Position numbers and translations under genes: made by a program. From Fervidobacterium sp. (GTDB lineage: Bacteria > Thermotogota > Thermotogae > Thermotogales > Fervidobacteriaceae): a stretch of DNA of 64,000 bases. Shown here one piece after another: positions 56,086-64,000 of this stretch; positions within the stretch are counted from its first letter, which is position 1; each line of letters begins with the position of its first letter. Under the pieces are notes generated by a model. That model saw nothing but the letters and a program-made list of their open reading frames with translations, ran no database searches and had not been told where the DNA came from. The stretch covers positions 124,001 through 188,000 of the forward strand of contig JANZZV010000005.1 in assembly GCA_026419195.1 (NCBI GenBank), given 5' to 3'.

Positions 56086-56325
56086 ATGAAAAAGATAGAA
56101 ATATTCGGTACAGGTTGTGCAAGGTGCAAACAAACGCACAAAATTATAAATCTTGCCCTTCAAGAGCTTGGGATTGACGCAGTTGTAGAAAAAGTGGAAG
56201 ATATAAATCAAATCATACAAAGGGGAGTAGTCTCTACACCAGCTGTTGCAATAAATGGCGAAATTGTCTTCTCTGGGAAAATACCAACCCTTGACGAGGC
56301 AAAAAAGCTAATTCTAGAACATTAA
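56086..56325 (+). CDS. Small thioredoxin-like redox-active disulfide protein
   Basis: 79 residues with the thioredoxin/glutaredoxin fold: beta-strand KKIEIFGTG, active-site C11-A-R-C14, and cis-Pro in VVSTPAVAI. It belongs to the small redox-active disulfide protein type. Its place directly after the UPF0718 permease suggests it serves the transporter, perhaps by reducing or handing over a thiol-reactive substrate (inference). GGAGGTG precedes the ATG. Confidence 0.9.
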   Translation: MKKIEIFGTGCARCKQTHKIINLALQELGIDAVVEKVEDINQIIQRGVVSTPAVAINGEIVFSGKIPTLDEAKKLILEH

Positions 56326-56435
56326 ACACGAGCAATTTTTTCTGTTCCAAATCACACACAGGTTACGTTAAAATCTTACCACAGATTATCAATCTAATCA
56401 GCAAACAATATTTTCCTGGAGGATAATTGTGAGAA

Positions 56436-57059
56436 ATGGGTTTTGAAAAACATAAAACAACAGGTGGAATGCTAATAAGCCTAATGTATTATCCTGTATT
56501 AACCTTAGGTCCAGGTAAGAGACTTGGAATTTGGACCCAGGGTTGTAGTATCCATTGTAAAGGTTGTATGTCTGAACATACCTGGGATTTTGACGAAAAT
56601 AAACATCTTCCATGGACTTTGATTAAATCAAAACTGATTGAAAATGCTAAAAAAAGCAAAAGTTTAACAATATCAGGAGGAGAACCGTTTGATCAATTCG
56701 ACCAGTTAATCTTTTTACTAAAACTTGCAAGAAAGACAGGGTACAACGACATATTATTGTACACTGGTTACACTGTTGAAGAACTAAAGAATAAGTTTGG
56801 GAAAGAATTTGAAAAAATAACCAAATTAACATCTGCTCTGATAGATGGACGCTTTGTACAAGGACTTGATTCTGAGCTGATTTGGAAAGGTTCAGAAAAT
56901 CAAAGAATGTTCATTTACGAAAAAGATCATAATATTAGAAAAATGTATGAAGACTACATATTAAAAAGAAAAAATAGAAAACTACAACTAATTTCATACA
57001 AAGAAACATTACTTCTTGTGGGGATACCATACCAAAAAAATGAGCCTTTCTGCCTTTAA
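56436..57059 (+). CDS. NrdG-like radical SAM activase
   Basis: 207 residues. The cluster motif CxxxCxxC (C37, C41, C44) in GCSIHCKGC, followed by TWDF, and the ISGGEPFDQ segment mark the short radical SAM proteins of the anaerobic ribonucleotide reductase activase type. It would use a 4Fe-4S cluster and AdoMet to make a glycyl radical on a partner. No NrdD or other glycyl-radical enzyme is in the window. An in-frame stop just upstream fixes the ATG; GGAGG is 13 bases away, longer than usual. Confidence 0.85.
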   Translation: MGFEKHKTTGGMLISLMYYPVLTLGPGKRLGIWTQGCSIHCKGCMSEHTWDFDENKHLPWTLIKSKLIENAKKSKSLTISGGEPFDQFDQLIFLLKLARKTGYNDILLYTGYTVEELKNKFGKEFEKITKLTSALIDGRFVQGLDSELIWKGSENQRMFIYEKDHNIRKMYEDYILKRKNRKLQLISYKETLLLVGIPYQKNEPFCL

Positions 57060-57084
57060 TACTTTTCCATAGTGATGATAGCAC

Positions 57085-57696
57085 ATGAGAAGACCATTCT
57101 TCTTACTTTTGTTAATAATTTCACTTAACCTTTTATTATCAAGTATTTTGTTTGGTAACATAAAAGCATGTATAGTATCGATTGGTCAATACCGTGACAA
57201 TCAGATCATACCGCTTCCGGAAATTTTTGACGATTCTATAATTTTACAAAATGCGTTAATTGGCATGGGAATAAATAAGAATAATATTTCTTACCTTGAA
57301 AATCCATCGACCAAAAATTTATCATCGAAGCTTACAGAAATATTTTCAAATGCCAGGTCATCGGATAAAATACTTCTCTACATCGCCTTCCATGGTTTTG
57401 TAGTCGGAGATAACATATATCTTTTAATGTCAGATACAGTTTCATCCTCTCTTGAAAAAACAAGCTATAACCTATCATCAGAACTAAAAAGATTACTGGG
57501 AATTACTCAGGTTAATGAAATCATAATAATTCTAAACACAAGCTACTCCGAAAATATAATAAAAGATAAAAAAACTAATAGTTCAAAAATAAACAGAAAA
57601 TCGATAGAGAGTATAATAGGTAAAAAATCTTATTGTATATATCTTACCTTCTTGTGTTTCAATAGGTTTACTTACATCATAACCAATAAAAGATGA
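57085..57696 (+). pseudogene. Caspase-like (peptidase C14) protein, degraded and 3'-truncated
   Basis: 203 codons. After a signal peptide comes a caspase-fold core: ACIVSIGQYRDN, LLYIAFHGF with the catalytic His, then IIILNTSYS at the place where active members have an Asp-x-Cys-x-Ser/Gly motif. Cys is replaced by Ser, so proteolysis is unlikely. The last 25-30 residues do not look like a caspase and run into the antisense of the cas6 remnant, so the original 3' end seems lost at about 57.62 kb. It may be a pseudoenzyme or a decaying gene. Confidence 0.6.
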
Positions 57697-57860
57697 AACG
57701 GTGAATGCCTTGTCTGGGAAGTTCGAATGCAAGGCAGTTGACAGCTCTTCGTCTACTTCTTTCATCACTTTAAAAAACCAGCCGCGCACTTTTTTCCTAC
57801 GTACTTATCTATCACCGAACTGTTCAACGCCTTTAGCTGTATTGTTGCGCTGTAAAACAT
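57583..57860 (-). pseudogene. Remnant of cas6 (CRISPR repeat endoribonuclease), 5' end only, frameshifted
   Basis: Read from the ATG at 57860: MFYSATIQLKAL, then after a -1 shift at a run of six T (57772-57777 on this strand) FFKVMKEVDEELSTALHS, KAFTVSSFIG and GKIYTIRF. This order, including Leu-His-Ser, Phe-Thr-Val-Ser and a beta-strand with Ile-Arg-Phe, is that of the N-terminal ferredoxin-like domain of Cas6. The following 150 or so residues are absent: the frame ends at 57583 inside the antisense of the caspase-like gene. No other cas gene or repeat array is in the window. The frame shift could be a sequencing error, but the truncation could not. Confidence 0.7.
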
Positions 57861-57890
57861 AGCAAGTTCCTCTCAAAATTCTCCTGATTT

Positions 57891-59177
57891 TCAAATCACA
57901 AAAAATTGAATAAGCCCTATTATCATCCCCAAAGGAATTCCAAATATTTCCACGTATCGTAGCTCTTTCTTCGCGAGCTTTAACGTCATTTCCTCCAATT
58001 CAGCAACTGAAAAGTTTTCTATCTTTTCTCTCACAATATCAGCGAAAGATATCTGCGATAGAAACTTTTCTATGTAATATATAAACTCAGCTGAGTAGTT
58101 TTCAAAAAAATTGACCAAAAAATCCCTTAGATTTGTCTCATAATACTCAAAAACTTTCGAAATCTTGACACGGGACACCTCATCTACAATATTCTCAGTC
58201 CATTCAACTATTCCTCTTTTCGCGATATCCAGAAGCTTTTTTAAAAAATCCCTTGATGGAACACTATCTATCATTGCAAACAAAAAACTTCTTAATTCAT
58301 CTTGGGAAATTACTGCAGAGATCTTATTTTTCAAATATTCATCTAAGGTCTCTTCAAATTTAACATATACACTTCTGTGTTCTACGAAATTATTAGCAAA
58401 AGAATCAACCGCTCCATCAACTATAATTTGCCCAACAGAATTCATAATATTTCCAATTAACGGAATAGGTATCTTTAAATTTTCAGCAACAAATTCTCCA
58501 ATAACTTGCTTAATTTTACCGACGTTTTCCTTATCACTCAAACCCTTCTCAACAGCTTTTAAAATAATTGTCTTGAGATTCGGAAACAAACTTTCCAGCG
58601 ATTTATCCTTGATTCTAACCCACAACATCTCATCAACATGCAAACGTCCAAAAATCTCTCTCAACTTAACTTCTAAATCTTCATCGTTCAAGTAATCCAA
58701 ATATCTCTCCGTTAACCTTATTATCAAGTTTGGGATGTCGACTTTTCGAACCAAGAAATCCTTGAACTCAGTATACTTGTCACCAATCAAATTCTCAAAC
58801 GTTACATCACCATCTCTCAAATATTCACATATTTTATCAGCAATCTTGATAAACACGTCTTTATTCTGATTTAGAAAGTTTGCAATACTTCTGTGATTTA
58901 CCAGCTGTTGTTGTATTACATTAGAGAAACCACATGCTATATCTCTTTTCCTTTTCGGTATAACTCCTTGGACACCCAATATCTCCCTTTTTGGATTAAA
59001 TAACATCCATATTGCAAGCATATTGGTAACATATCCTATCAAACCTCCGAGTAACAAGGAAGACAAAAACTTGAACAAAACAGAATTGACGTTATTAAGA
59101 AAAATATAACAGAAGAAATAAGACAAAACAAAAAGTAAGAACAATTTATCGAACAAAAACTTTTTAATCAATCCCAA
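57891..59177 (-). CDS. DUF445 family membrane protein
   Basis: 428 residues. Two N-terminal helices end in GGLIGYVTNMLAIWMLFNP, followed by GVQGVIPKRKRDIA, the hallmark of DUF445 (YheB-like). A long helical, extended middle (about 80-390) leads to a C-terminal amphipathic region and a last membrane helix (IFGIPLGMIIGLIQFF). The function is unknown; it is probably an inner-membrane protein with a large soluble helical part. TTG at 59177 preferred (AGGAG 8 bases upstream); a GTG at 59186 overlaps that site. Last gene of the J-protein cluster. Confidence 0.82.
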   Translation of the reverse strand: MGLIKKFLFDKLFLLFVLSYFFCYIFLNNVNSVLFKFLSSLLLGGLIGYVTNMLAIWMLFNPKREILGVQGVIPKRKRDIACGFSNVIQQQLVNHRSIANFLNQNKDVFIKIADKICEYLRDGDVTFENLIGDKYTEFKDFLVRKVDIPNLIIRLTERYLDYLNDEDLEVKLREIFGRLHVDEMLWVRIKDKSLESLFPNLKTIILKAVEKGLSDKENVGKIKQVIGEFVAENLKIPIPLIGNIMNSVGQIIVDGAVDSFANNFVEHRSVYVKFEETLDEYLKNKISAVISQDELRSFLFAMIDSVPSRDFLKKLLDIAKRGIVEWTENIVDEVSRVKISKVFEYYETNLRDFLVNFFENYSAEFIYYIEKFLSQISFADIVREKIENFSVAELEEMTLKLAKKELRYVEIFGIPLGMIIGLIQFFVI

Positions 59178-59216
59178 AGTCCTCACTCCTACTTTACTAA
59201 GCCATTCGATGTCTCT

Positions 59217-60071
59217 TTAGGATTTTCTACAAATTTTTTTACCCGATAAAACTCTTTCCGTTTCGTTGAAAAGTCCAATATAAATTATGTTATCAAGTAT
59301 ACCTTTGTGGCTTGAAATATCCAGTAAATCGTAACTCAACACAACTTCGTTAAGCAAAGAGTAGAGCTTTTCTCTTACTGCTGGTCTTATCTTATCTTTG
59401 AATTCCTTGATGTCCTCACCACTGTATCCAAAAGCTGAAACGAATGGATTGTAAGCATTCCTTTTAACATCTTTTTCCAAATCATCAAACGCATCAACGA
59501 GGTACACCCACATACCTAAACTCTCACCAAGGTGCTTTAAAATAATTTTTTCGTCCTCGTTTTTACCTTTACCTTCAAAAAACAATCCAGTAAGTTCCCC
59601 AAAAACCTTAGCACCTTCATCTAAATCTCGAGAATTATTTCTCTCAATTTTACTTAACTTGCTAAGTAAAATCTTTACCTTTTCTTGAAAATCTTCGGTG
59701 AAACTATTTGACTTTTTAGGAAAAAAAGTTGCTAAAAACTTTCTCCAAATCTTTTTTTCGTCTTCATAATCATCAAGCAACTTATACTTAAGTAATAACA
59801 GAAACGAATTCGTTGCATAATCTACACTTTTGGTATCAAAGTACCTCACCTTATTTAGTGTAAAAAAGCAAAATTTTTTATGCTGAATAAGTTCATCCTG
59901 ATTGATAGCAGCCAGAAGTATGCTGAAAAACACCACGTCATACGTCATAAAAAACTTGGATATCCAATACTTCTTGCTCAAATTTACACAAATTCCACAG
60001 TAAAATTTCCTAAACTCGTCCCACTCTTTAATCTTCAGTTCGTCCTTGAACGGCTTCACGTATCCAAACAT
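59217..60071 (-). CDS. DUF5685 family protein
   Basis: 284 residues, helical. It starts MFGYVKPFKDELKIKEWDEF and has an FYCGIC cysteine pair, KLLDDYEDEKK and an Asp-rich DAFDDLEKDVKRNAYNP segment. The Asp-rich motifs and all-helical pattern are reminiscent of isoprenyl/terpene synthase folds, but this is not shown. The ATG at 60071 overlaps the J-protein stop (TAATG) and has GGAGGGG upstream inside that gene, so the two are translationally coupled. An upstream in-frame start at 60140 would run into the J-protein gene. DUF5685 has no known function; as I recall, such genes sit beside Cys-rich J-protein genes in other bacteria too. Confidence 0.8.
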   Translation of the reverse strand: MFGYVKPFKDELKIKEWDEFRKFYCGICVNLSKKYWISKFFMTYDVVFFSILLAAINQDELIQHKKFCFFTLNKVRYFDTKSVDYATNSFLLLLKYKLLDDYEDEKKIWRKFLATFFPKKSNSFTEDFQEKVKILLSKLSKIERNNSRDLDEGAKVFGELTGLFFEGKGKNEDEKIILKHLGESLGMWVYLVDAFDDLEKDVKRNAYNPFVSAFGYSGEDIKEFKDKIRPAVREKLYSLLNEVVLSYDLLDISSHKGILDNIIYIGLFNETERVLSGKKICRKS

Positions 60072-60448
60072 TAAATACAATCCCCTCCAGCACATTCGCA
60101 ACAAGTATCTGTAGCCCATAAGCACGCACATGCGGTGCAAAGATCATCGCAGTCTGGGCAACCACAAGCAGGTGACCTACGATAGCGGTATCCGTATGGA
60201 TATAAATTAAATCCATACTTATGGTAACTAAAAAGATATTTATCTCGATTATTTTGTGCATGAGTCTTAATTATTTCGTAGGCTTTTTGAACTTCATTTA
60301 GCTTTTTGTAAGCAATATCTTCTAAAGCGCTATTTTCATACCTTTTTGCACTGTACTTTTCCAATAATTCCGCATACTTTCGTTCTAGCTGATCAAAAGT
60401 TACATTACCATTGATACCAAATATTGCAAGTGCATGTTCGATTTCCAT
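60071..60448 (-). CDS. Degenerate J-domain protein with a 10-cysteine C-terminal tail
   Basis: 125 residues. Residues 1-65 have the helix pattern of a J domain (ALAIFGINGNVTFDQLERKY, then LNEVQKAYEII), but the HPD tripeptide needed to stimulate Hsp70 is missing. Residues 66-92 are Tyr/Arg-rich. The last 32 residues contain ten Cys (ACGCPDCDDLC, TACAC, TCCECAGGDC), a likely metal or Fe-S binding tail. The stop overlaps the DUF5685 start by one base. GGGAGG lies about 10 bases before the ATG. Function unknown. Confidence 0.82.
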   Translation of the reverse strand: MEIEHALAIFGINGNVTFDQLERKYAELLEKYSAKRYENSALEDIAYKKLNEVQKAYEIIKTHAQNNRDKYLFSYHKYGFNLYPYGYRYRRSPACGCPDCDDLCTACACLWATDTCCECAGGDCI

Positions 60449-60453
60449 ACTCC

Positions 60454-61026
60454 TTAACCCTCCCTATAACCAATAACATTTCTTATTCTTATGAGACCGA
60501 TGGAAATAAACCTTCCAAGTAAATAATCGTATACCACAAAGAAAAATTCAAGACATAGAATGATCATACCAATTACGATAAAATTACTCAAATTCAGACG
60601 CAGAACATTTCGCACAATCTTAAAAGCCATTTCAAACACATCAATTCCAAAAAAATATTTATAAAGAAATATCCACGCAAATAAAGACGAATTAAAATAG
60701 CTGAATTTCCCAAACCATTGAATCAGCCACTTTTTTTTATCAAAAATGAACCTGTAAGGCGAATAAAACGAAACGAAAGTAAAAGTAAAAACGTAGCTTG
60801 TTCGAAAAATAAGTAAATAACCAAGAATATTAATCACAGCTGTGATTAAAAACCCATACCTTATTCCGCTTAATGCTACCGATAATCCAATAAGAAATGA
60901 TGCCGCAAATATAAACGTCCATTCACTTGTCGTCAAACTACCTAAATATAGCACGACAAACACCAACGCAGAAAACAACCCAGAAAAAGCTACCTTCCTT
61001 ACGCGTCCAGATACGTTATTTTCCAA
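60454..61026 (-). CDS. Polytopic membrane protein (ECF S-component-like?)
   Basis: 190 residues, about six hydrophobic helices, beginning VRKVAFSGLFSALVFVVLYLG. The N-terminal pattern of Ala/Gly/Ser/Phe followed by a conserved helix recalls substrate-binding S components of ECF transporters, but no family is certain. TTG start with GGTGGTGA 4 bases upstream. It ends 5 bases before the J-domain protein gene and heads this four-gene minus-strand cluster. Confidence 0.65.
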   Translation of the reverse strand: MENNVSGRVRKVAFSGLFSALVFVVLYLGSLTTSEWTFIFAASFLIGLSVALSGIRYGFLITAVINILGYLLIFRTSYVFTFTFVSFYSPYRFIFDKKKWLIQWFGKFSYFNSSLFAWIFLYKYFFGIDVFEMAFKIVRNVLRLNLSNFIVIGMIILCLEFFFVVYDYLLGRFISIGLIRIRNVIGYREG

Positions 61027-61155
61027 CTTTTCACCACCAAAATCATGTCATATTACTCAATTCGGAAGTGTCGCTTATATTTCTTATATTATACATCAAA
61101 TCTTCACTCTTAGTATACACACTAAACAATTTCATAAACAAATACTAAATTGAGG

Positions 61156-61161
61156 TATAAT
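61156..61161 (+). promoter_or_regulatory. -10 element before sbcD
   Basis: TATAAT about 32 bases before the sbcD start, with no clear -35. This 167-base region also separates sbcD from the divergent membrane-protein gene. Confidence 0.45.
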
Positions 61162-61193
61162 ATTCCGGAAGACAAACATGGGGGGTGATCTTT

Positions 61194-62378
61194 TTGAAAA
61201 TACTTCACACATCTGATTGGCATCTTGGCAGGCGTCCCGCTGGTGGGTTGGGTAAATATTCAGAAACTAGATATCAAGACTTTTTCGTCGCAGCTGAACA
61301 TCTTGTAAAAACTGCCATAGAAGAAAACGTAGATCTTGTAATTATTTCAGGAGACCTGTTTGATTCAAACAGAATCGATCCAGACATATTGCACAGAACA
61401 GAAAATATATTGAAACTACTAAAAGAAGCAAACATCACGGTACTAGCGATAGAAGGTAATCACGACATTTCCTACGATAGAACTTCATGGCTGAACTACC
61501 TTGAAAAAAAGCAACTGCTAAAAAATCTAAACTTCTCAAGAAACGACAATCTTTTTGAATTCAAACCATACATTTATAATGGCATACCCATATATGGCAT
61601 TCCGTATCAGGGAACATTTACAGAAGAAACTTTACAAAAATTATCTGAAAATATTGAAGGGCAAGATAACATTGTAATATGCCACACAGCCATTTCAAAT
61701 GACGAAAGTGGAAGACTAATGTTACCAGGTTGCACCGAACAGAAAACCATAAACCTTTTCCAAGAAAAAGTAATGTATTTTGCTGCAGGTCATTTTCACT
61801 CATACAGAGTTTATCCGAAAAATCAACCTTTCTTCTTCGTTCCAGGAAGTCTCGAATACTGGGATCTACGTGAAAAAGAACCGAAGGGTTATGTAATATT
61901 CGATACCGAGACCAAAACACACAAATTCTACCATTCTTACAAAAGAAAAAGAAGCATTTACAAAATCAAATTATCGGAACTTGAAGATTATATTAACAAC
62001 ATAAACATATCAGAGGATGAAATAATAATTTTTGATATAATCATCGACAAGCCAAAAATTCCTATTTGGGACGATATCAAAGAATTTCTAAAAACCAAAG
62101 GTGCACTGTATGTAGAGTTTGAAACTTACTTTCCGGAAGACTATGGACAATCGGATTATAACATATCATCACTAACCAAAGAACAGATCGAAAGAAACAT
62201 AATACTCTCTTGGAATAACTTATTCTCAAAAACCGAAAAAAACGTAGAACTTACCCTCGACTTCTTACAAGAAGCTAAAAATCACGTACATGAAGGTGAG
62301 AAATCTTTTGAACTAATCTTCTCGTATTTTGATAAATTACTTGACGAAATAATAGAGGTGAACAACGATGATAATTAA
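61194..62378 (+). CDS. sbcD: SbcD/Mre11 DNA repair nuclease subunit
   Basis: 394 residues. The phosphoesterase motifs appear in order: HTSDWHLG, SGDLFD, EGNHD, CHTAIS and AGHFHSY. The C-terminal part is a capping and SbcC-binding region. With SbcC it trims DNA ends and opens hairpins. TTG start chosen: GGGGGGTGATC lies just upstream; a GTG at 61185 overlaps that site. It overlaps sbcC by 11 bases. Confidence 0.95.
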   Translation: MKILHTSDWHLGRRPAGGLGKYSETRYQDFFVAAEHLVKTAIEENVDLVIISGDLFDSNRIDPDILHRTENILKLLKEANITVLAIEGNHDISYDRTSWLNYLEKKQLLKNLNFSRNDNLFEFKPYIYNGIPIYGIPYQGTFTEETLQKLSENIEGQDNIVICHTAISNDESGRLMLPGCTEQKTINLFQEKVMYFAAGHFHSYRVYPKNQPFFFVPGSLEYWDLREKEPKGYVIFDTETKTHKFYHSYKRKRSIYKIKLSELEDYINNINISEDEIIIFDIIIDKPKIPIWDDIKEFLKTKGALYVEFETYFPEDYGQSDYNISSLTKEQIERNIILSWNNLFSKTEKNVELTLDFLQEAKNHVHEGEKSFELIFSYFDKLLDEIIEVNNDDN

Positions 62379-64000
62379 AAGTGTTAAACTAAAAAACTTC
62401 AAAAACCATATAGATAGCAAATTTGAATTTGAGGAAGGCATAAACCTGATAATTGGAAAAAACGGTGCTGGCAAAAGCTCAATATTTCAGGCAATTGGCT
62501 TCGGGTTGTTTGGTATAAAAGACCTAAGAATTAATGAACTTGCGTCAAGAATAAACGATAAGACAGCAGAAGATTTATCGGTGGAAATAGAATTCGTTGG
62601 TGCCGATGGTATAGAGTATATTGTAAAAAGAGGACACAAAATTCGCACTTCAACAAGTCAACACGTGTTGCTCAGAAAAGACGGCACCATTTTGTCCAGA
62701 AAGGCAGACGAAATAACCCAAAAAATTGCTGAAATCTGTGAAATCAGTAAGTTTCTCAGTCAATCTCACCAACTTTCCGCTGGTAACATAGAAGAACTAT
62801 TTAGAAATGCAATTTGTGCATACCAAAACGATTTGTTCACTATATTCGAGTCCGAAACAGAACAATCAGGCAAATTCTTCAACAAACTAATTGGAGCAGA
62901 CATATACAACGAAATTGAGAAAAAACTTAATGAGATAAAGCAAAAATATAAATCAAAGTCAGATTTACTATCTAAAGAAGAGGAAATCTTAGAGAAGGAT
63001 TTGGAAAGATACAAAGACATTGAAGAAAAAATATCTCAGACACAAAAAGAAATCGACCAACAAAAAAAGCAACAAACGTGGGTGCAAAACAAAATCGAAC
63101 AATTAAAAGAACAAAAAGAAAACTTAGAGCAAACAACGGCAAAGATACAAGACTTGAAGCGAAATTTTGAACTCAAACAACAAGTCATAGAAGGAGAAAA
63201 AAACTTAATAAGAAAACTTGAGCAAGACCTATTGCAAGCCAGAGTTGCAAAAGAAAAGACTGAGAAATCCCTTAATGGCTACGTATACTACTCAAAAACA
63301 GAAACACAACTAAAGCAGCTGAGGCAAAACCAAAATAAACTCCGGGAGCTATATAGACAAAAACAAGACTGGGAAAAAAGAAAAATCGAAGTCGAAAAAC
63401 AAAAAATGGCAGCAAAAAACAAAATTGAAGAGGGAAGAGAAAACCTCAAAAGATTGGAGAAACAGTTACAAGAAAAACTTGAGAAATTAACCCAAACAAT
63501 TACAGCGAAAAACTTAAGAGAAAAAGAATTATCCGAAATCATAGAAAACAAAAACCAAATTGATGGGGAAATCAAAAAAATACAACAACTTTACAATGAA
63601 TACCTAGAAACAAAAAACGAAGCTAGCAACATAACCAAAGAAATCATTGAATACGAAAAACAACTTGAAAATACACAAACATTGGAACAAGAAATTCAAA
63701 ATCTCCAGCAGAGCAAAAGACAAATTGAACTCAAATTGTCAAGAGAAGTCACCCTCGAATCCGAAAAGGCGAAATTGGAGCAAGAAATAAAATCCTTAGA
63801 AAACATAATAACAAATTTAACGGATGGAAAATGCCCTATTCTAAACGAAAAATGCCTAAACATAGAGCAAAAAGGGGGAATTGAAAAATTCTTGAGATCA
63901 AAACAAAGCGAAATAGAAGTTAGAAAGGCGGAGCTAACCCTGATATTACACGAAATACTCCAAATCAACCAATTAAAAGAAGAAAGCAAAAAACTAGAGG
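62368..64000 (+). CDS. sbcC: SbcC/Rad50 DNA repair ATPase, 3'-truncated by the window edge
   Basis: The first 544 codons are visible, open to the window end. Walker A is GKNGAGKSS (residues 30-38), the Q-loop region contains KFLSQSHQLSAG, and a long coiled coil rich in Lys, Glu and Gln runs from about 190. Near residue 489 comes the hook apex, which here reads C-P-I-L-N-E-K-C, a CX6C rather than the usual CXXC zinc hook. ATG with GAGGTGA 6 bases upstream, inside the end of sbcD. The second ATPase half lies outside the window. Confidence 0.95.
   Translation, partial: MIIKSVKLKNFKNHIDSKFEFEEGINLIIGKNGAGKSSIFQAIGFGLFGIKDLRINELASRINDKTAEDLSVEIEFVGADGIEYIVKRGHKIRTSTSQHVLLRKDGTILSRKADEITQKIAEICEISKFLSQSHQLSAGNIEELFRNAICAYQNDLFTIFESETEQSGKFFNKLIGADIYNEIEKKLNEIKQKYKSKSDLLSKEEEILEKDLERYKDIEEKISQTQKEIDQQKKQQTWVQNKIEQLKEQKENLEQTTAKIQDLKRNFELKQQVIEGEKNLIRKLEQDLLQARVAKEKTEKSLNGYVYYSKTETQLKQLRQNQNKLRELYRQKQDWEKRKIEVEKQKMAAKNKIEEGRENLKRLEKQLQEKLEKLTQTITAKNLREKELSEIIENKNQIDGEIKKIQQLYNEYLETKNEASNITKEIIEYEKQLENTQTLEQEIQNLQQSKRQIELKLSREVTLESEKAKLEQEIKSLENIITNLTDGKCPILNEKCLNIEQKGGIEKFLRSKQSEIEVRKAELTLILHEILQINQLKEESKKLE

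Noticed and set aside
57085-57696. Active metacaspase as an abortive-infection effector
   Set aside because: The catalytic Cys position is Ser, the C-terminus is abnormal and the adjacent cas6 is broken, so an active defence role is not supported.
1-64000. CRISPR array to match the cas6 remnant
   Set aside because: I looked for regularly spaced repeats of 25-40 bases in the intergenic spaces and around 57-58 kb and saw none.
1-64000. tRNA or rRNA genes
   Set aside because: No intergenic space shows a tRNA-like CCA end with T-loop GGTTCGAATCC or rRNA signature; gaps are mostly under 250 bases.

Overview
The window looks like a chromosomal segment of a thermophilic Thermotogae bacterium, most likely of the Fervidobacterium/Thermosipho group. 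This is inferred from AT-rich DNA, tightly packed genes, strong GGAGGTGA-type ribosome sites with many GTG and TTG starts, a signal-peptide type I pullulanase, a methionine synthase split from its reactivation domain, a short sigma-54-like protein and several envelope proteins without clear relatives. I see no rRNA or tRNA gene, no CRISPR array and no insertion sequence. No gene-free stretch exceeds about 300 bases.

Layout. Bases 1-2.5 kb hold the 3' part of an O-antigen ligase-like gene converging on a type IV pilin-like gene. 2.7-7.5 kb holds cobalamin-dependent methionine synthase and its separate reactivation domain (both minus strand), with a plus-strand ArsR/zinc-efflux unit between them, then a Cys-motif protein. 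7.5-13.2 kb is a minus-strand operon SDR - RND exporter - NAD synthetase - polysaccharide deacetylase. 13.4-19.7 kb carries a PEBP-family gene, thiI, fba-ackA and fliH-fliI. 19.9-28.5 kb is a LacI-controlled operon for uptake and phosphorolysis of an alpha-glucobiose: sugar-binding protein, two permeases, a LivJ-like binding protein between them, beta-phosphoglucomutase and a GH65 phosphorylase. 28.6-35.8 kb (minus) has a beta-helix surface protein coupled to ileS, a lone receiver protein and pullulanase. 36-41.8 kb is a complete phosphate regulon, pstSCAB-phoU-phoB-phoR, with a soluble kinase. 42-45.5 kb has three small envelope proteins followed by a LytS/LytTR two-component pair. 45.6-54.8 kb (minus) has a YfcE-type phosphodiesterase, rpoN, psuG, a PrcB-like protein with a diguanylate cyclase, a lipoprotein, a SagB-type nitroreductase and a chemoreceptor. 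55-57 kb (plus) has an UPF0718 permease with a redoxin and an NrdG-like radical SAM protein.

The least ordinary part is 57-61 kb. A caspase-like gene with a degraded active site abuts, tail to tail, the broken 5' end of a cas6 gene, which suggests a deleted CRISPR-Cas locus. Next to it is a minus-strand cluster of membrane protein, degenerate J-domain protein with a 10-cysteine tail, DUF5685 protein and DUF445 membrane protein. This is the best candidate here for an uncharacterised system. The window ends in sbcD and the first 544 codons of sbcC.

Many genes have two possible starts; I chose the one with a well-spaced Shine-Dalgarno sequence. Family names come from recognising motifs by eye; no database search was run.
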